A stretch of 64,000 nucleotides of DNA, taken from positions 17,627 to 81,626 of the forward strand of contig NZ_QVMM01000014.1 of assembly GCF_010501065.1 (NCBI RefSeq), in the 5' to 3' direction. The first letter of the stretch is position 1; every line of letters starts with the position of its first letter. Both the position numbers and the translations under genes were made by a program. This document shows positions 1 through 10,700 of this stretch, piece by piece. The stretch is from Dysgonomonas sp. 216. Lineage in GTDB: Bacteria; Bacteroidota; Bacteroidia; Bacteroidales; Dysgonomonadaceae. The notes beneath the pieces were generated by a model. It was not told the DNA's origin, did not search any database, and worked only from the letters and a program-made list of their open reading frames with translations.

Positions 1-1299
1 ATGTATTATACTAATGTTATAATTGGGTTTGGTTACTTTTATAATACCGGCATATTCGCTCCCGATCCAAATATTTCCAAAACGGTCTTCGGCTATTGAT
101 AATATATAATTAGAGGCCGGGCTGTTCTGGTTCGAGTTATATTTGTAGTTAACCAATGTTTCGGATTGATTGTCGTAACAAAATAGACCGTTTCCGTAAG
201 TTGTTACCCATATCAAGTCTTTCGAATCGATAAATACGTTGTATCTTTCAAGGTCAATAATTTGGGCTATATCTTTAGGTATCAGAGTCAGTTTGCGGGT
301 TTTCATTGTTTCGGGATTGTAATACCAAACAATTCCGGAGTGGTTATATATCCAAATGCCCTGTTTTCGGTCTACAATAAATTCTATGTTACCGGCGAGG
401 TCCTTGTCTTTACTCCATTCGGGAGTGCCGAATCGTTGAGTATTAACATTGTAAGATATAATACCTGACGATTTAGTTATAATAAGTACTTCATTGTTCG
501 ATAGCTTTGTAATGTCAATAAAAGAATCGTTGAACAATGGATATTTTATTTCGTTGAATATTTTGTTTTTCAGGTCGTATTCAATAATAGACGACTCTTC
601 TGTCGAAAAGTATATTTTATTGTTTAACTCCGTGGCATTAGAAAGCGAACGCCTGTTTTTAGTGTTGTTGTAGTATGCGGCAACCTCGTCTCCGTCTATT
701 TTGTACAAGCCTGTATTATCTCCGGTCCATATTGCCCCTTTAGAGTCTTCGAATATAAAACGGGCATGTATTTTTCCCGATTGTGTACTATTGAGGAAGA
801 ATGTTGTAGTAAACTTATTGTTTTCGCGCCTAACCCTGAGGCAGCCGGGAACATTTCCCCACAGCCATATGCTTCCGTCCGAAGCTTCGTAATAATCGTT
901 GTAAAGAGCAGTCTCGTTGTCTATGTCGTTAGGCAGATAGTTTATAAAAGAATCGGTGATAGGATCGTAACAATCGAATCCGTTACGATATGTTTTAATC
1001 CACAGATAGTTATTTTTATCTTCATACACGTCTTTTATCCGATGATCTTCGAGCGAATTCATGCTTCCGATTTTCGGCTTATAGGTAATAATCTGATATC
1101 CGTCGTAACGATTCAGACCATCCAATGTTCCGGCCCAAATAAAACCCTTACTGTCTTCGAGTATTGTTCTTACAGTGTTTTGAGAAAGGCCATCTTTTGT
1201 ACTTATTTGATAAAAATGGAATCCTGTTGCTTTGTTAGGTAATAGTTTAAATGGTATTAGAAAGCACAGGAAAACAAAAATAGATTTTATGATATTCAT
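1..1299 (-). CDS. Hybrid two-component system sensor/regulator (HTCS), N-terminal propeller, partial
   Basis: The reading frame is open from an ATG at 1299-1297 to the left window edge (433 codons, no stop), so the gene is truncated by the window. The N-terminus is a signal-peptide-like stretch (MNIIKSIFVFLCFLIPF). It is followed by repeated beta-propeller strands of the two-component regulator propeller type, e.g. GLSQNTVRTILEDSKGFIW near the start and SIAEDRFGNIWIGSE near the edge. In Bacteroidetes such periplasmic double propellers sense PUL-derived oligosaccharides, and are followed by a YYY domain, histidine kinase, receiver and AraC-type HTH. Those later domains lie outside the window and are inferred. 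The gene is divergent from the GH2 gene at the edge of the PUL, the usual place for its regulator. A different periplasmic propeller regulator cannot be fully excluded. Confidence 0.88.
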   Translation of the reverse strand, partial: MNIIKSIFVFLCFLIPFKLLPNKATGFHFYQISTKDGLSQNTVRTILEDSKGFIWAGTLDGLNRYDGYQIITYKPKIGSMNSLEDHRIKDVYEDKNNYLWIKTYRNGFDCYDPITDSFINYLPNDIDNETALYNDYYEASDGSIWLWGNVPGCLRVRRENNKFTTTFFLNSTQSGKIHARFIFEDSKGAIWTGDNTGLYKIDGDEVAAYYNNTKNRRSLSNATELNNKIYFSTEESSIIEYDLKNKIFNEIKYPLFNDSFIDITKLSNNEVLIITKSSGIISYNVNTQRFGTPEWSKDKDLAGNIEFIVDRKQGIWIYNHSGIVWYYNPETMKTRKLTLIPKDIAQIIDLERYNVFIDSKDLIWVTTYGNGLFCYDNQSETLVNYKYNSNQNSPASNYILSIAEDRFGNIWIGSEYAGIIKVTKPNYNISIIH

Positions 1300-1331
1300 C
1301 TTTTCCTAATTATCATATTGTGTTTAGTATT

Positions 1332-1339
1332 CAAAAATA
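1332..1339 (-). promoter_or_regulatory. Candidate -7 box for the HTCS gene
   Basis: On the minus strand this reads TATTTTTG, an exact match to the Bacteroidetes -7 consensus TAnnTTTG, 33 bases before the HTCS start codon. No convincing TTTG -33 element lies 19-21 bp further upstream, so the assignment is tentative. Confidence 0.4.
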
Positions 1340-1507
1340 CGAAATAATAATTCAAATTGATATTAAGAAATTGTTTAAAATTCTCAAAAGCTTTTTTTCT
1401 ATATTGCACAGTGCCTTATCGGGTTGCAATGTCTCCTGATTTTTTTTCTTAAATAGCGGTATTATGACTCGTGTTTGTTAGCTATTTCGTGTATAAATGG
1501 AACAGAA

Positions 1508-1574
1508 CCGGTTAAAATTTCGTTTATTATGTACAATATTCCATTTTTATAGTATCCTGTATATAATACATTTG
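1508..1574 (+). promoter_or_regulatory. Composite activator box plus -7 promoter of the GH2 gene
   Basis: An exact -7 box TACATTTG lies at 1567-1574, about 40 bases before the GH2 start. A degenerate copy of the element found upstream of 29134, 32181 and 34692 lies just before it: GGTTAAAATTTC at 1510-1521 and TATGTACAA at 1528-1536, with the second half-site 39 bp before the -7 box. The remaining part of the divergent 1300-1613 gap holds no gene. The site could serve the HTCS gene as well as the GH2 gene. Confidence 0.45.
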
Positions 1575-1613
1575 CAATGTTGAATATAATCTGATAACCT
1601 AATATTCTGATTC

Positions 1614-4600
1614 ATGAATAAGAATTTATTACTAAAATATCTTCTTTTTTTTATTTTAACTGTGTGCGCGCAAACACCCGCTAGTGGTGCTACCTTTAAA
1701 GGTAATAAACGCGTTAAATACAACTTTAATATGGAATGGATGCTTCATATTGGCGATTTACCTGAGGCTTACCGGGTTAAATACGATGATGCATCGTGGA
1801 AAAAAGTGACATTGCCTCGTGCTTTTAACGAAGATGATGCATTTAAAGTAGCAATAGACGAACATACTACGGATATTGTATGGTATCGCAAACATTTTAG
1901 ATTACCGGCTAAAGATAAAGGTTCAAAAATATTTCTGGAATTCGAAGGAATACGTTTTGGTGGCGAATTTTTTATAAATGGAACATCTGTCGGAATACAC
2001 GAAAACGGAGTTATGGCTTGTGGTTTCGATATTAGCGATTATGTGAACTTCGGGGGTAAAGAAAATATTGTAGCTGTACGAATCGATAATTCGTGGGAAT
2101 ACAAGGAGAAAGCAACAAACGAACCTTATCAGTGGAACGATAAAAACTTTAATGCAAATTATGGGGGGATTCCTAAAAATGTTTATCTGCATGTTACAGA
2201 TAAAGTGTATCAAACATTACCGTTATACAGTAATCTAAAAACAACAGGGACATATGTATATGCTCGTGAGATAAATATTTCGGGGGCAAATGCAATGGTT
2301 TATGCCGAATCGGAAGTGAAAAACGAAACAAGTAATGAAAAGGAAATTACTTATGAGGTTGTAATTGAAGATATGGATGGAGGTATTGTAAAACGTATGG
2401 TTACTTCAAGCGTAAAAGTACCGGCAGGAGAAATTGTAAATATAAAAGTTGGAGATCGGGTTAACAATCTCAATTTTTGGAGTTGGGGATATGGCTATTT
2501 ATATAATGTATATACGATACTTAATGTAAACGGTGTTCCAACAGATGTAGTTAAAACCAGAACAGGATTCAGAAAAACAGCCTTTCGCGATGGATTGATA
2601 AAGTTAAACGACAGAACTATTCAGGTTAAGGGATATGCTCAACGAACAAGTAACGAATGGCCTGCAGTAGGAATGTCGGTGCCTGCGTGGTTAAGCGATT
2701 ACAGCAACAAGCTAATAGTCGAAGGTAATGGTAATTTAGTGCGGTGGATGCATGTAACACCTTGGAAGCAGGACGTGGAATCGTGCGACAGGGTAGGGCT
2801 TATGCAGGCAATGCCGGCCGGTGATGCCGAAAAAGATGTGGATGGACGTCGGTGGGAACAAAGGCTGGAACTGATGCGCGATGCTATAATATACAATAGG
2901 AATAATCCGAGTGTTATTTTTTACGAATCGGGAAACGAGTCGATAAGCGAAGAGCATATGGCTCAGATGAAGGAAATCAGGGATAAATACGATCCTTATG
3001 GAGGCCGGGCTATAGGTTCGCGCGAGATGCTTGATAGTAAAATAGCGGAATATGGAGGTGAGATGCTTTATATAAATAAAAGTGCACATATACCTATGTG
3101 GGCAACCGAATATTGTAGAGATGAAGCATTGCGTAAATATTGGGACGACTATTCTTTCCCATATCATAAAGATGGAGAAGGCCTTAAATATTATAGGTCG
3201 ACGGTAACTAATACTATTCAGAAGAATGTTGATGCTAGTGCTTATAATAGAAATCAGGATTCGTTTTTTGTAGAAACAATCAGGCGTTGGTTCGATTATT
3301 TTCGTGTACGTCCCGGTACGGGGAAACGTGTGAGCTCGGGAGGAACAAACATAATATTTTCCGATTCGAATACCCATTACCGTGGGTCTGAAAATTTCAG
3401 GCGTAGTGGCGAAGTTGATGCAATGCGTATACCTAAAGATGCATTTTTTGCCCATCAGGTAATGTGGGATGGATGGGTTGATGTTGAAAATCACCGCAGT
3501 CATATTGCAGGACACTGGAATTATCAAACATCGACCGTGAAAGATATTTTTGTTGTATCGTCCGGAGAGCAGGTAGAACTTTTTGTGAATGGAAAATCGA
3601 AGGGTTTTGGCGAACGTAATTATAATTTTCTGTACACATTTAAGAGTGTGCAGTGGGAGCCCGGTAGTTTAGAGGCGGTTAGCTACGATTTGAATAAAAA
3701 AGAGCTGAGCCGGCATAAATTATCGACAGCAGGAGACCCCGTAGCTATAAGAATGAAAGAAATGCACGCTCCTGATGGTTTTTTAGCTAACGGAAACGAT
3801 TTGGCATTGGTAGAAATAGAGGTTATAGATAAAGACGGGAAAAGATGCCCGTTGGCAAATAATATGATTTCGTTTAAACTGGATGGTCCGGCTGAATGGC
3901 GGGGTGGATTGGCTCAAGGTGTTGAAGGTAATTATATACTTTCGCAAGAGCTTCCTGTCGAGTGTGGTGTTAACAGAGTATTAATAAGGTCTACAACGAA
4001 AAGCGGGACTATTAAGTTAACGGCTACAAGCAAAGGACTCGAGTCGGCGTCTGTGTCTCTAACCTCTAAACCATTCGCTTTTAAGAATGGATTGTCCGAG
4101 TATATCAGTGGCGAGCATCAGCCTGTTTTTTTGTCGCGTGGGGCTACTCCTAAAGGTGAATCGTATAATAAGATGACACGTACACCTATTGGTATTTCCG
4201 GTGCTACGGCAGGAAGTAATGAAGATAAAGTAGCGTTAAGTTATGACGATAACGAACTGTCGGAATGGAGTAATGACGGACGCTTGAGTACTGGTTGGAT
4301 TAAGTATGAATTGGAACGCGATGCTGTAGTGTCGCAAGTAGAGTTGAAACTTTCTGGTTGGAGGATACGCAGTTATCCGATACAAATATTTGTTGATGAT
4401 GTAGAGGTGTATAAAGGAGAAACCGATAAAAGTTTAGGATACGTATGTATTCCTGTAACACCAACAAAGGGGCGTTTGGTAAAGATACAATTAATAGGGC
4501 TAAGTAGTGATGAAGATGCCTTTGGCGGAATTATAGAAGTGACAGGCAATAAAGAACTCGATTTATACAAAGATCCGAAAGCATTAGATTCGAAGGGTCA

Positions 4601-4634
4601 ATTAAGAATTGTGGAAGCCGAATTTTACGAATAA
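1614..4634 (+). CDS. Glycoside hydrolase family 2 beta-glycosidase (beta-galactosidase/glucuronidase-like), secreted
   Basis: This 1006-residue exported enzyme begins with a signal peptide ending near residue 26. The GH2 sugar-binding jelly roll (about 35-195) is followed by the immunoglobulin-like domain (about 200-320) and a TIM barrel. The GH2 acid/base glutamate is E442 in the motif ESGNES, and the likely nucleophile is E499 in WATEYCR. The C-terminal 150 residues look like a discoidin/F5-8 type C carbohydrate-binding fold (ISGATAGSNED... STGWIKYELE), and the chain ends in VEAEFYE. In RG-I loci GH2 enzymes usually remove beta-galactose from side chains, but beta-glucuronidase activity is also possible. 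It appears to be monocistronic, divergent from the HTCS gene, with its own promoter. Confidence 0.85.
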   Translation: MNKNLLLKYLLFFILTVCAQTPASGATFKGNKRVKYNFNMEWMLHIGDLPEAYRVKYDDASWKKVTLPRAFNEDDAFKVAIDEHTTDIVWYRKHFRLPAKDKGSKIFLEFEGIRFGGEFFINGTSVGIHENGVMACGFDISDYVNFGGKENIVAVRIDNSWEYKEKATNEPYQWNDKNFNANYGGIPKNVYLHVTDKVYQTLPLYSNLKTTGTYVYAREINISGANAMVYAESEVKNETSNEKEITYEVVIEDMDGGIVKRMVTSSVKVPAGEIVNIKVGDRVNNLNFWSWGYGYLYNVYTILNVNGVPTDVVKTRTGFRKTAFRDGLIKLNDRTIQVKGYAQRTSNEWPAVGMSVPAWLSDYSNKLIVEGNGNLVRWMHVTPWKQDVESCDRVGLMQAMPAGDAEKDVDGRRWEQRLELMRDAIIYNRNNPSVIFYESGNESISEEHMAQMKEIRDKYDPYGGRAIGSREMLDSKIAEYGGEMLYINKSAHIPMWATEYCRDEALRKYWDDYSFPYHKDGEGLKYYRSTVTNTIQKNVDASAYNRNQDSFFVETIRRWFDYFRVRPGTGKRVSSGGTNIIFSDSNTHYRGSENFRRSGEVDAMRIPKDAFFAHQVMWDGWVDVENHRSHIAGHWNYQTSTVKDIFVVSSGEQVELFVNGKSKGFGERNYNFLYTFKSVQWEPGSLEAVSYDLNKKELSRHKLSTAGDPVAIRMKEMHAPDGFLANGNDLALVEIEVIDKDGKRCPLANNMISFKLDGPAEWRGGLAQGVEGNYILSQELPVECGVNRVLIRSTTKSGTIKLTATSKGLESASVSLTSKPFAFKNGLSEYISGEHQPVFLSRGATPKGESYNKMTRTPIGISGATAGSNEDKVALSYDDNELSEWSNDGRLSTGWIKYELERDAVVSQVELKLSGWRIRSYPIQIFVDDVEVYKGETDKSLGYVCIPVTPTKGRLVKIQLIGLSSDEDAFGGIIEVTGNKELDLYKDPKALDSKGQLRIVEAEFYE

Positions 4635-5243
4635 ATAAACGTTAAAATAGAAATTTTCAGTCCTGTTTAATCAGGAATTTAACTATTGTTAAAGTTAAAC
4701 CTTCGGTCTGTTAGCCAATATTAAGTAGGGTTTTTACTATTATATTATATAAAGGCTTGTAATTACATTGTAACCCCATTTAATGCATTGTTAATAATCA
4801 ATCAGGGTGCTGACGGGTAAACGCCACTGTTAATTTAGTTTATTAATCCTGTCTTTTTGTACATCTATGCTAAAATCCCATTCATGTCGATTTCGTAATG
4901 TTTTGCATGGCTGCTTTTAACGAGCATTTGGCTGGTAAATGGCTATGTTTTAACAACCAAGATTATTTGTACTGTAAATACAATAATACATGCTTTTGTA
5001 TTATTTTTCATTATCCTTTTGGCATTAAGCACATAAATTTGTATCAGAGTAGGTGTGTAAAATAGCTTATGAATGTTAATCAATATAAAAAACGCAAAAC
5101 CATGAATGATATGAAAAGAATTACATGAAATGAAAGGAAATTAAGAACAGGGACTAGTTGAAACCTGTGCGATGCTACTAACTAAATAAATTTATCTGTA
5201 AAAATTTGAAAGCTTATATTTCTAACACCTTAATGTCTGGATC
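4635..5243 (+). other. 609-bp intergenic region upstream of the binding/uptake operon
   Basis: No gene is supported here. The first part holds only a weak hairpin after the GH2 gene (TCCTG/CAGGA near 4670-4688). The second part holds the promoter element described separately at 4977-5041, then about 200 bases of A-rich leader. A 19-codon basic ORF (5069-5128, starting MNVNQYKKRK) sits in the leader but has no coding support. Confidence 0.6.
4977..5041 (+). promoter_or_regulatory. Candidate promoter of the fasciclin-SusCD operon with degenerate activator box
   Basis: An exact -7 box TAAATTTG lies at 5034-5041, identical to the one before 34692. A TTTGTATTA half-site starts at 4995, 39 bp before it, the same spacing as in the other PUL promoters. 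The upstream half-site and the TTCCAT core are degenerate (ATACAT at 4986-4991). The predicted leader is about 195 bases. There is no good -33 element, which fits activator dependence. Confidence 0.45.
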
Positions 5244-7730
5244 ATGAGAGTAAAGAATATCCTATTACTTTGTTTTTGTTTAATCGCTTTCGTTCAATGT
5301 AACGATAATGATGAATATTATGATGAGCCTGGTTGGTTAGAAGGACCACTTTACCAAGTTCTGGAAAAAGAAGGGCGTTTTTCTAATTATTTGAAATGCG
5401 TCGACCGTACAAACTATGCTCTTGTTATAAAATCAGGAGGATTGTACACGTTATTTGCGCCAAACGATGAGGCGTTTAGTATTTACCTTGCCGAAAAAGG
5501 TTATGCGTCGGTTGACGATATACCTGAAAAAGAAGTTAATGCCATTGTTGCTTATTCGATGGTTACATCCAGATGGGAGGAATCTCACTTGGGTGATTCT
5601 TTCGATCCGGATGAGAAAGTTTATATGCCGGGCTTTGGGGTGAAAAAAAGAACAAATTATTATACATCGGTATATAAAGAGCCCGATGCTATAGCCGACG
5701 GTTGGGTTGTAGACCAAAATCGTGCAGACGGAAGCAATTTTACTATGCAAAGCGACGGGCTATCTGTTTATAATAACTTTAAACATAAATACATGCCTGT
5801 GTTTATGTCGTCGTACTTTAATAATCTATCCTTATCGGCTAACGATTATAATACATTCTTTCCCGATGTAGAATATGTAGGTCGCAATGTTTATGGAGGG
5901 CGGTTGTTGGAAACGGATATGGTTGCCCGTAATGGTATAGCGCACGAAGTGTCTGCTGTGCTCTATCCGTTAGATAATATGGATAAGGAATTGGATTTAC
6001 CGGAATACGCGTCTTTTAAAAATCTGTTAGAATATAAAGATATTGCGGGAAATTCGGTTTACAAATTGTATTATGAGGATGCGAATGCCACAACAGCATA
6101 TAAAAAATTGAACAGCGAGGTTAATAAAGTATATGTTAAATACTATAATAATTATTATCCAAATGGATTATACTTCTCGCCAAATTACGAAATTTATGAA
6201 GGGAACCTAACTACTAACGAGAGTGAAGGCTATACAATGCTTGTGCCTACAAACGAAGTTTTGGATGATTACATTCAAAATAAATTGTTGAAATATTATA
6301 ATAGTCTACACGAGTTACCTGCAGGAGTTTTATCTTCATTCATAAATGCGCACTTTGTTGACGGATTAATCTGGCCATCGTTATTTCCTGCTGCAAAAAA
6401 TGCAACAGGCGAATATTTGAATGCAGAGGGAAATGGAGGCCCTGCTTTTGAAGAGTCGGGAATATTGAGCAAAAGAATAAAAAGTAACGGTTTTGTTTAC
6501 TTGGTTGACCATGTAGTGAAAAGCAAATTTTTTGAAACAGTATTTGCCGAGATTATATTGAATCCCGATTTTTCGATGCTTAATACAGCTTATTCAAACT
6601 ATTATGCAAACTCGTTGCGCGAAGATCTGATGAGAGGCCAACTAAACGGATATCCAACAAATAGATATACTGTTTTATTACCTTCGGATGCATTGCTGAC
6701 TGAAGATGGTTACACTACTTCTTACGATGGAACGAATACTTCATTCCGGAATTCTCTTATACCTTCGGGAGTAGGTTCGGCTGACGATCGTTTGAAACGG
6801 ATAATTCGTATGGGCTTGTTTAAAGGCTATGCCAATGGCGAGTTTAATTCGATGGTAGATTCTTTTGAAGGCGATGTAAATAATGCTTTAGGTTATAACA
6901 GATGGGGATTCAGAGTGTCGGAATATGGCGATTTAATTCGTTTTAAAAACAATCAGATTCAAGCTGTTGGTAATATCGAGGATGGAAGTTTTGTTACTGT
7001 AACACCTTGGGCAGAGTATGAAAACGGATTGGTATTTACTATAGATAAATTGCCTCAGTTTTCGCCCCGTTGGACTCAGTCGAATGTCGATGCCGGATGG
7101 AAAAGCAAATCCCTTTGGGAATATATGGATCAGGCAAGATCAGAGAATACAAATGTATCTACTTTCGTAAATTATGTACAAGCTTGCTTAAAAGATCCTG
7201 AAACAACAGAGCTAACCGGTATAAACGAAGAAAATTATTATACCATATTGATGATAAATAATACATCAATGAATCAGGCAGCAACAGCAGGTCTTATTCC
7301 TACTTTGGCCGAAATTACAGCCGATCCGACAAAGGCCGAAATTGGAGCGAATTTTTTGAGGGCTCATTTCCTTCAGGGCAGGGTATATGCCGACGACGGA
7401 CTCGATTATCTATACCCATATAATTACTTATCGCCTAATTTGGATTTACCTTCTACAATGCTACGTATCAACGACGAAGAAGCCGGACTTATTAATCAAA
7501 GAACTTATGTTAGCGTTTCTAAAGGTGCTAATAATGTATTAAGTATTCTTCCCCAGAAAGTTGAAGTTGGAGGTAAAACTGTTGTTAATACTTCTAAAAG
7601 CCGCAATGTACGTTTGATTAGAGGTTCGGTAAATGCTGCTAACCCTGATAGGTTTAGAAGTAATCGTATGGCAGGACGTTCTGTTTTACACGAAATAAAC
7701 GGTTACCTCGCATACGAAGTGGTAAAATGA
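5244..7730 (+). CDS. Multi-fasciclin-domain surface lipoprotein (PUL-associated)
   Basis: This 828-residue lipoprotein has a lipobox ending at C19 (AFVQC) followed by NDNDEYYDE. That acidic stretch resembles Bacteroidetes lipoprotein export signals for surface exposure. Several fasciclin (FAS1) modules can be seen from recurring signatures such as YTLFAPNDEAFSIY (about residue 70), YTMLVPTNEVLDDY (about 330) and YTVLLPSDALL (about 475), giving perhaps four modules across the chain. It is the first gene of a tight block (fasciclin, SusC, SusD, fasciclin, fasciclin, SusC, SusD). FAS1 domains mediate adhesion elsewhere. Here, by position, a role as a surface glycan-binding or SusCD accessory protein is inferred. 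No catalytic motif is visible. Confidence 0.82.
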   Translation: MRVKNILLLCFCLIAFVQCNDNDEYYDEPGWLEGPLYQVLEKEGRFSNYLKCVDRTNYALVIKSGGLYTLFAPNDEAFSIYLAEKGYASVDDIPEKEVNAIVAYSMVTSRWEESHLGDSFDPDEKVYMPGFGVKKRTNYYTSVYKEPDAIADGWVVDQNRADGSNFTMQSDGLSVYNNFKHKYMPVFMSSYFNNLSLSANDYNTFFPDVEYVGRNVYGGRLLETDMVARNGIAHEVSAVLYPLDNMDKELDLPEYASFKNLLEYKDIAGNSVYKLYYEDANATTAYKKLNSEVNKVYVKYYNNYYPNGLYFSPNYEIYEGNLTTNESEGYTMLVPTNEVLDDYIQNKLLKYYNSLHELPAGVLSSFINAHFVDGLIWPSLFPAAKNATGEYLNAEGNGGPAFEESGILSKRIKSNGFVYLVDHVVKSKFFETVFAEIILNPDFSMLNTAYSNYYANSLREDLMRGQLNGYPTNRYTVLLPSDALLTEDGYTTSYDGTNTSFRNSLIPSGVGSADDRLKRIIRMGLFKGYANGEFNSMVDSFEGDVNNALGYNRWGFRVSEYGDLIRFKNNQIQAVGNIEDGSFVTVTPWAEYENGLVFTIDKLPQFSPRWTQSNVDAGWKSKSLWEYMDQARSENTNVSTFVNYVQACLKDPETTELTGINEENYYTILMINNTSMNQAATAGLIPTLAEITADPTKAEIGANFLRAHFLQGRVYADDGLDYLYPYNYLSPNLDLPSTMLRINDEEAGLINQRTYVSVSKGANNVLSILPQKVEVGGKTVVNTSKSRNVRLIRGSVNAANPDRFRSNRMAGRSVLHEINGYLAYEVVK

Positions 7731-7784
7731 TGATATCTCTAATTATTAAATTGAAAGATATAAGATAATAGAAGTAATATATCA

Positions 7785-10700
7785 ATGAAAAACAAAATTA
7801 TAAATATGAAAAAGATAATTAGAATATGGTCTTTGATTTTGGGTATCATGGTATTGTTTCCCGGAGGATTATCTGCACAACAGAAAACCCTGATACGAGG
7901 AACGATAATCGACAAAGATAAATATCCCTTAGCTCAGGCCACTGTTATAGAAGCCGATAAGGATAATCGTACAATAACCAGTGCGGTAGCCGACTTAGAT
8001 GGTAATTTTAGTATAAATGTTGTAGATACAAAAAATGTATTGGTTATTAAATACATTGGATATAAAGAAAAAAAGGTAAGAATAGGAGATCAGCGTGTGA
8101 TAAACATTGTGATGGACGACGATGCACATCAACTTACCGAGTTTGTGGTAACTGCAAAGCCAAAACAAAATTTAGGGGGATTGTTAATTGACGAACGAGA
8201 CCTTTCGATGGCTGTAGGACGCATAAATGCCGAAGAAATAGCCGAAGTGCATGCAGCATCAATTGATGATGCGTTACAAGGCCGTATTGCCGGTGTTGAT
8301 ATTGTAGGAACTACCGGTAATCCGGGAGGAGGAATGGCTATCCGTATACGTGGTACATCGTCTATTACGGGCGACAATATGCCTTTAATCGTAATTGATG
8401 GTATTCCGATGGAAAGTACTGTGGGTACAAGTACTAATCAGGGATTTGACCTTAGCACTGCAACCGAAGAAGAATTTTCGCAGTTACTAAACATCCCTCC
8501 GAATGATATAGCAGAAATAACTGTGCTGAAAGATGCTGCAGCCTCGGCTATCTATGGTTCGAGAGGTGCTGACGGGGTTTTGTTAATCACAACTAAACGC
8601 GGAACAATAAGTGCTCCCAGAATAACATTTAATAGCACATTCACGGTTGATAAACAGCCGGATGCCATAAAGCGTCTTTCGGGAACCGAGTATTCTACCC
8701 TGATGATGGAAAGTATGCTTAATGCCGGATTAATTTTAAATACTTCGGTTTATCCCGAGTTTGCATACGACCCCAATTATCCTTCGTACTATTACAATTA
8801 TTCGCAGGATACCGATTGGGTAAAAGAACTTACCCAAACAGGTTTTACGCAAGATTATAATGTATCTATATCGGGAGGTAGCCGTAAAGTACGTTACCGT
8901 TTCTCGACAGGATATTGGGATCAAAAAGGTATAACAATCGAAACAGGATTCGAGCGTTTGTATACTCGTATGAATCTTGACTATTTTGTTTCCGATAAAT
9001 TACGTTTTTCTGCCGATATCGCTTATACACATTCCGATAAGCAAGCTAATTATATTCCTGAAACAAGCGATAATACAAAGGGCGATTTGCGCGATAAGGC
9101 TTATATAAAAATGCCTAACCAAAGCATCTATACTTATAACGAATATGGTGAAAAAACCGATCAGTATTTTACACCGCAAAATAATATTCAAGGAAGCTTT
9201 CCTAATGTTTATAACCCGATAGCGATTGCCCGTGATGGAAAAAATGATTTAAGGAGCGATAAAATTACACCTAAGTTTTCGTTAGTATACGACTATAGTA
9301 ACGAGTGGCAGTTTAAGATGGATGTGGCATTTGATATAACAAACGAGAAAAGACAGAAATATTTGCCACAAACGGCAACAGGTTTGTCATGGAATAATAC
9401 TAATACAAATTTTGCATCTGATAGCGATAATGAAACATTTGTTATCCAAACGTTCTCGCAGGTTCGTTATATTCCTGAGTTTAAGAATAAAGACCACCGT
9501 ATAATAGGATTGCTTGGGTTAAATACTTATGATAACCAAAGTAAAGATTTTTATGTGGCGTCGTCTAATTTACCGTCGGCCGTTTTACAAGATCCCTCGG
9601 TTGGAGGTATTGTGAATTTATCGGGGCGCGAATCGTCAGGAACATCTCAACAACGAAGCCTTTCGGCTTATGCTAACCTTAACTATGCATTAAAAGACAG
9701 ATATATTGTTTATGGTAGTGTGCGTGTCGATGGAAACTCGCGCTTTGGCGAAAACTATCGTTATGGTGTATTCCCTGCAATATCCGGACGATACAGGGTA
9801 TCGGGCGAGCCTTTTATGCAAGGTTTGAGCAAATGGATAGATGATTTTTCGATAAGAGGATCGTGGGGGGTAAATGGTAAGACTCCTAAATATAACGACA
9901 TGTTTAGGGCAATGTATAATACCTATGGTTATACTTATTTAGGTAATAAGGCTACTTATCCTTCGTCGTTGGCACTTAACGACTTACGTTGGGAAAGAAC
10001 TACGCAAAAAAATCTGGCATTCAACCTCGTGGCTTTCGATAACAGGATAAATGTGGAATTCGATACATATTGGAAAACTACAAAAGACGGTTTAGGTAGT
10101 ACTGCAATACCGTCATCTTCAGGGTTTTCGGGTATGACGGCAAACCTTAACACTGTAGAAAATATAGGATGGGAATTGAATGTGCAAACTACACCTTATA
10201 AAAACAAGGATTGGTTAGTGAACTTTAATTTCAATATAGCCCGTTCGCAAAACTATTTACGTAAGATATCGGAGTACATGCAGGTGGTTGATGGTAACTG
10301 GCAGGACAATGGAAACTATTTGATTCGCTTAGAGAAAGATCAGCCTTATGGAGCATTCTATGGTTATAAGTATAAAGGAGTATATCTGAATGAGGAACAA
10401 ACTATAGCCCGCGACAAAAATGGAAATCATATTTATACATTGGGCGACAATGGTCAATTAGAGCCGGTTTACATGAAGTTCGGATATCCAAGTGTTGGTT
10501 ATGAATTCCAGCCCGGGGATGCCCGTTACGAGGATATCAACAACGATGGTAATATAAACTATCAGGATGTTGTGTATCTGGGAGATTACAATCCATTGTT
10601 TACTGGAGGTTTTGGACCAACTGTACGGTTTAAAGGTTTCTCGGTAAGTGCATGGTTCTATTTCCGTTACGGGAACGATGTAATAAACATGAGCCGTATG

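Noticed and set aside
766..1242. Plus-strand open frame of 158 codons
   Set aside because: It lies antisense to the HTCS propeller, which has far better coding evidence (signal peptide, propeller repeats).
1497..1544. TTCCAT on both strands in the divergent HTCS/GH2 gap as a palindromic operator
   Set aside because: The flanking bases do not match as an inverted repeat, and the spacing to the -7 box is wrong for the plus-strand copy.
2736..3527. Minus-strand open frame of 263 codons
   Set aside because: It is fully antisense to the GH2 catalytic domain and has no recognisable features; a shadow frame.
4865..4900. AATCCCATTCATG stretch resembling the activator core
   Set aside because: It lies about 140 bp from the nearest -7 box and lacks the half-sites; the copy at 4977-5041 fits the spacing rule.
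5069..5128. 19-codon basic ORF in the leader of the uptake operon
   Set aside because: No ribosome-binding site or codon pattern supports it, and short A-rich frames are expected by chance here.
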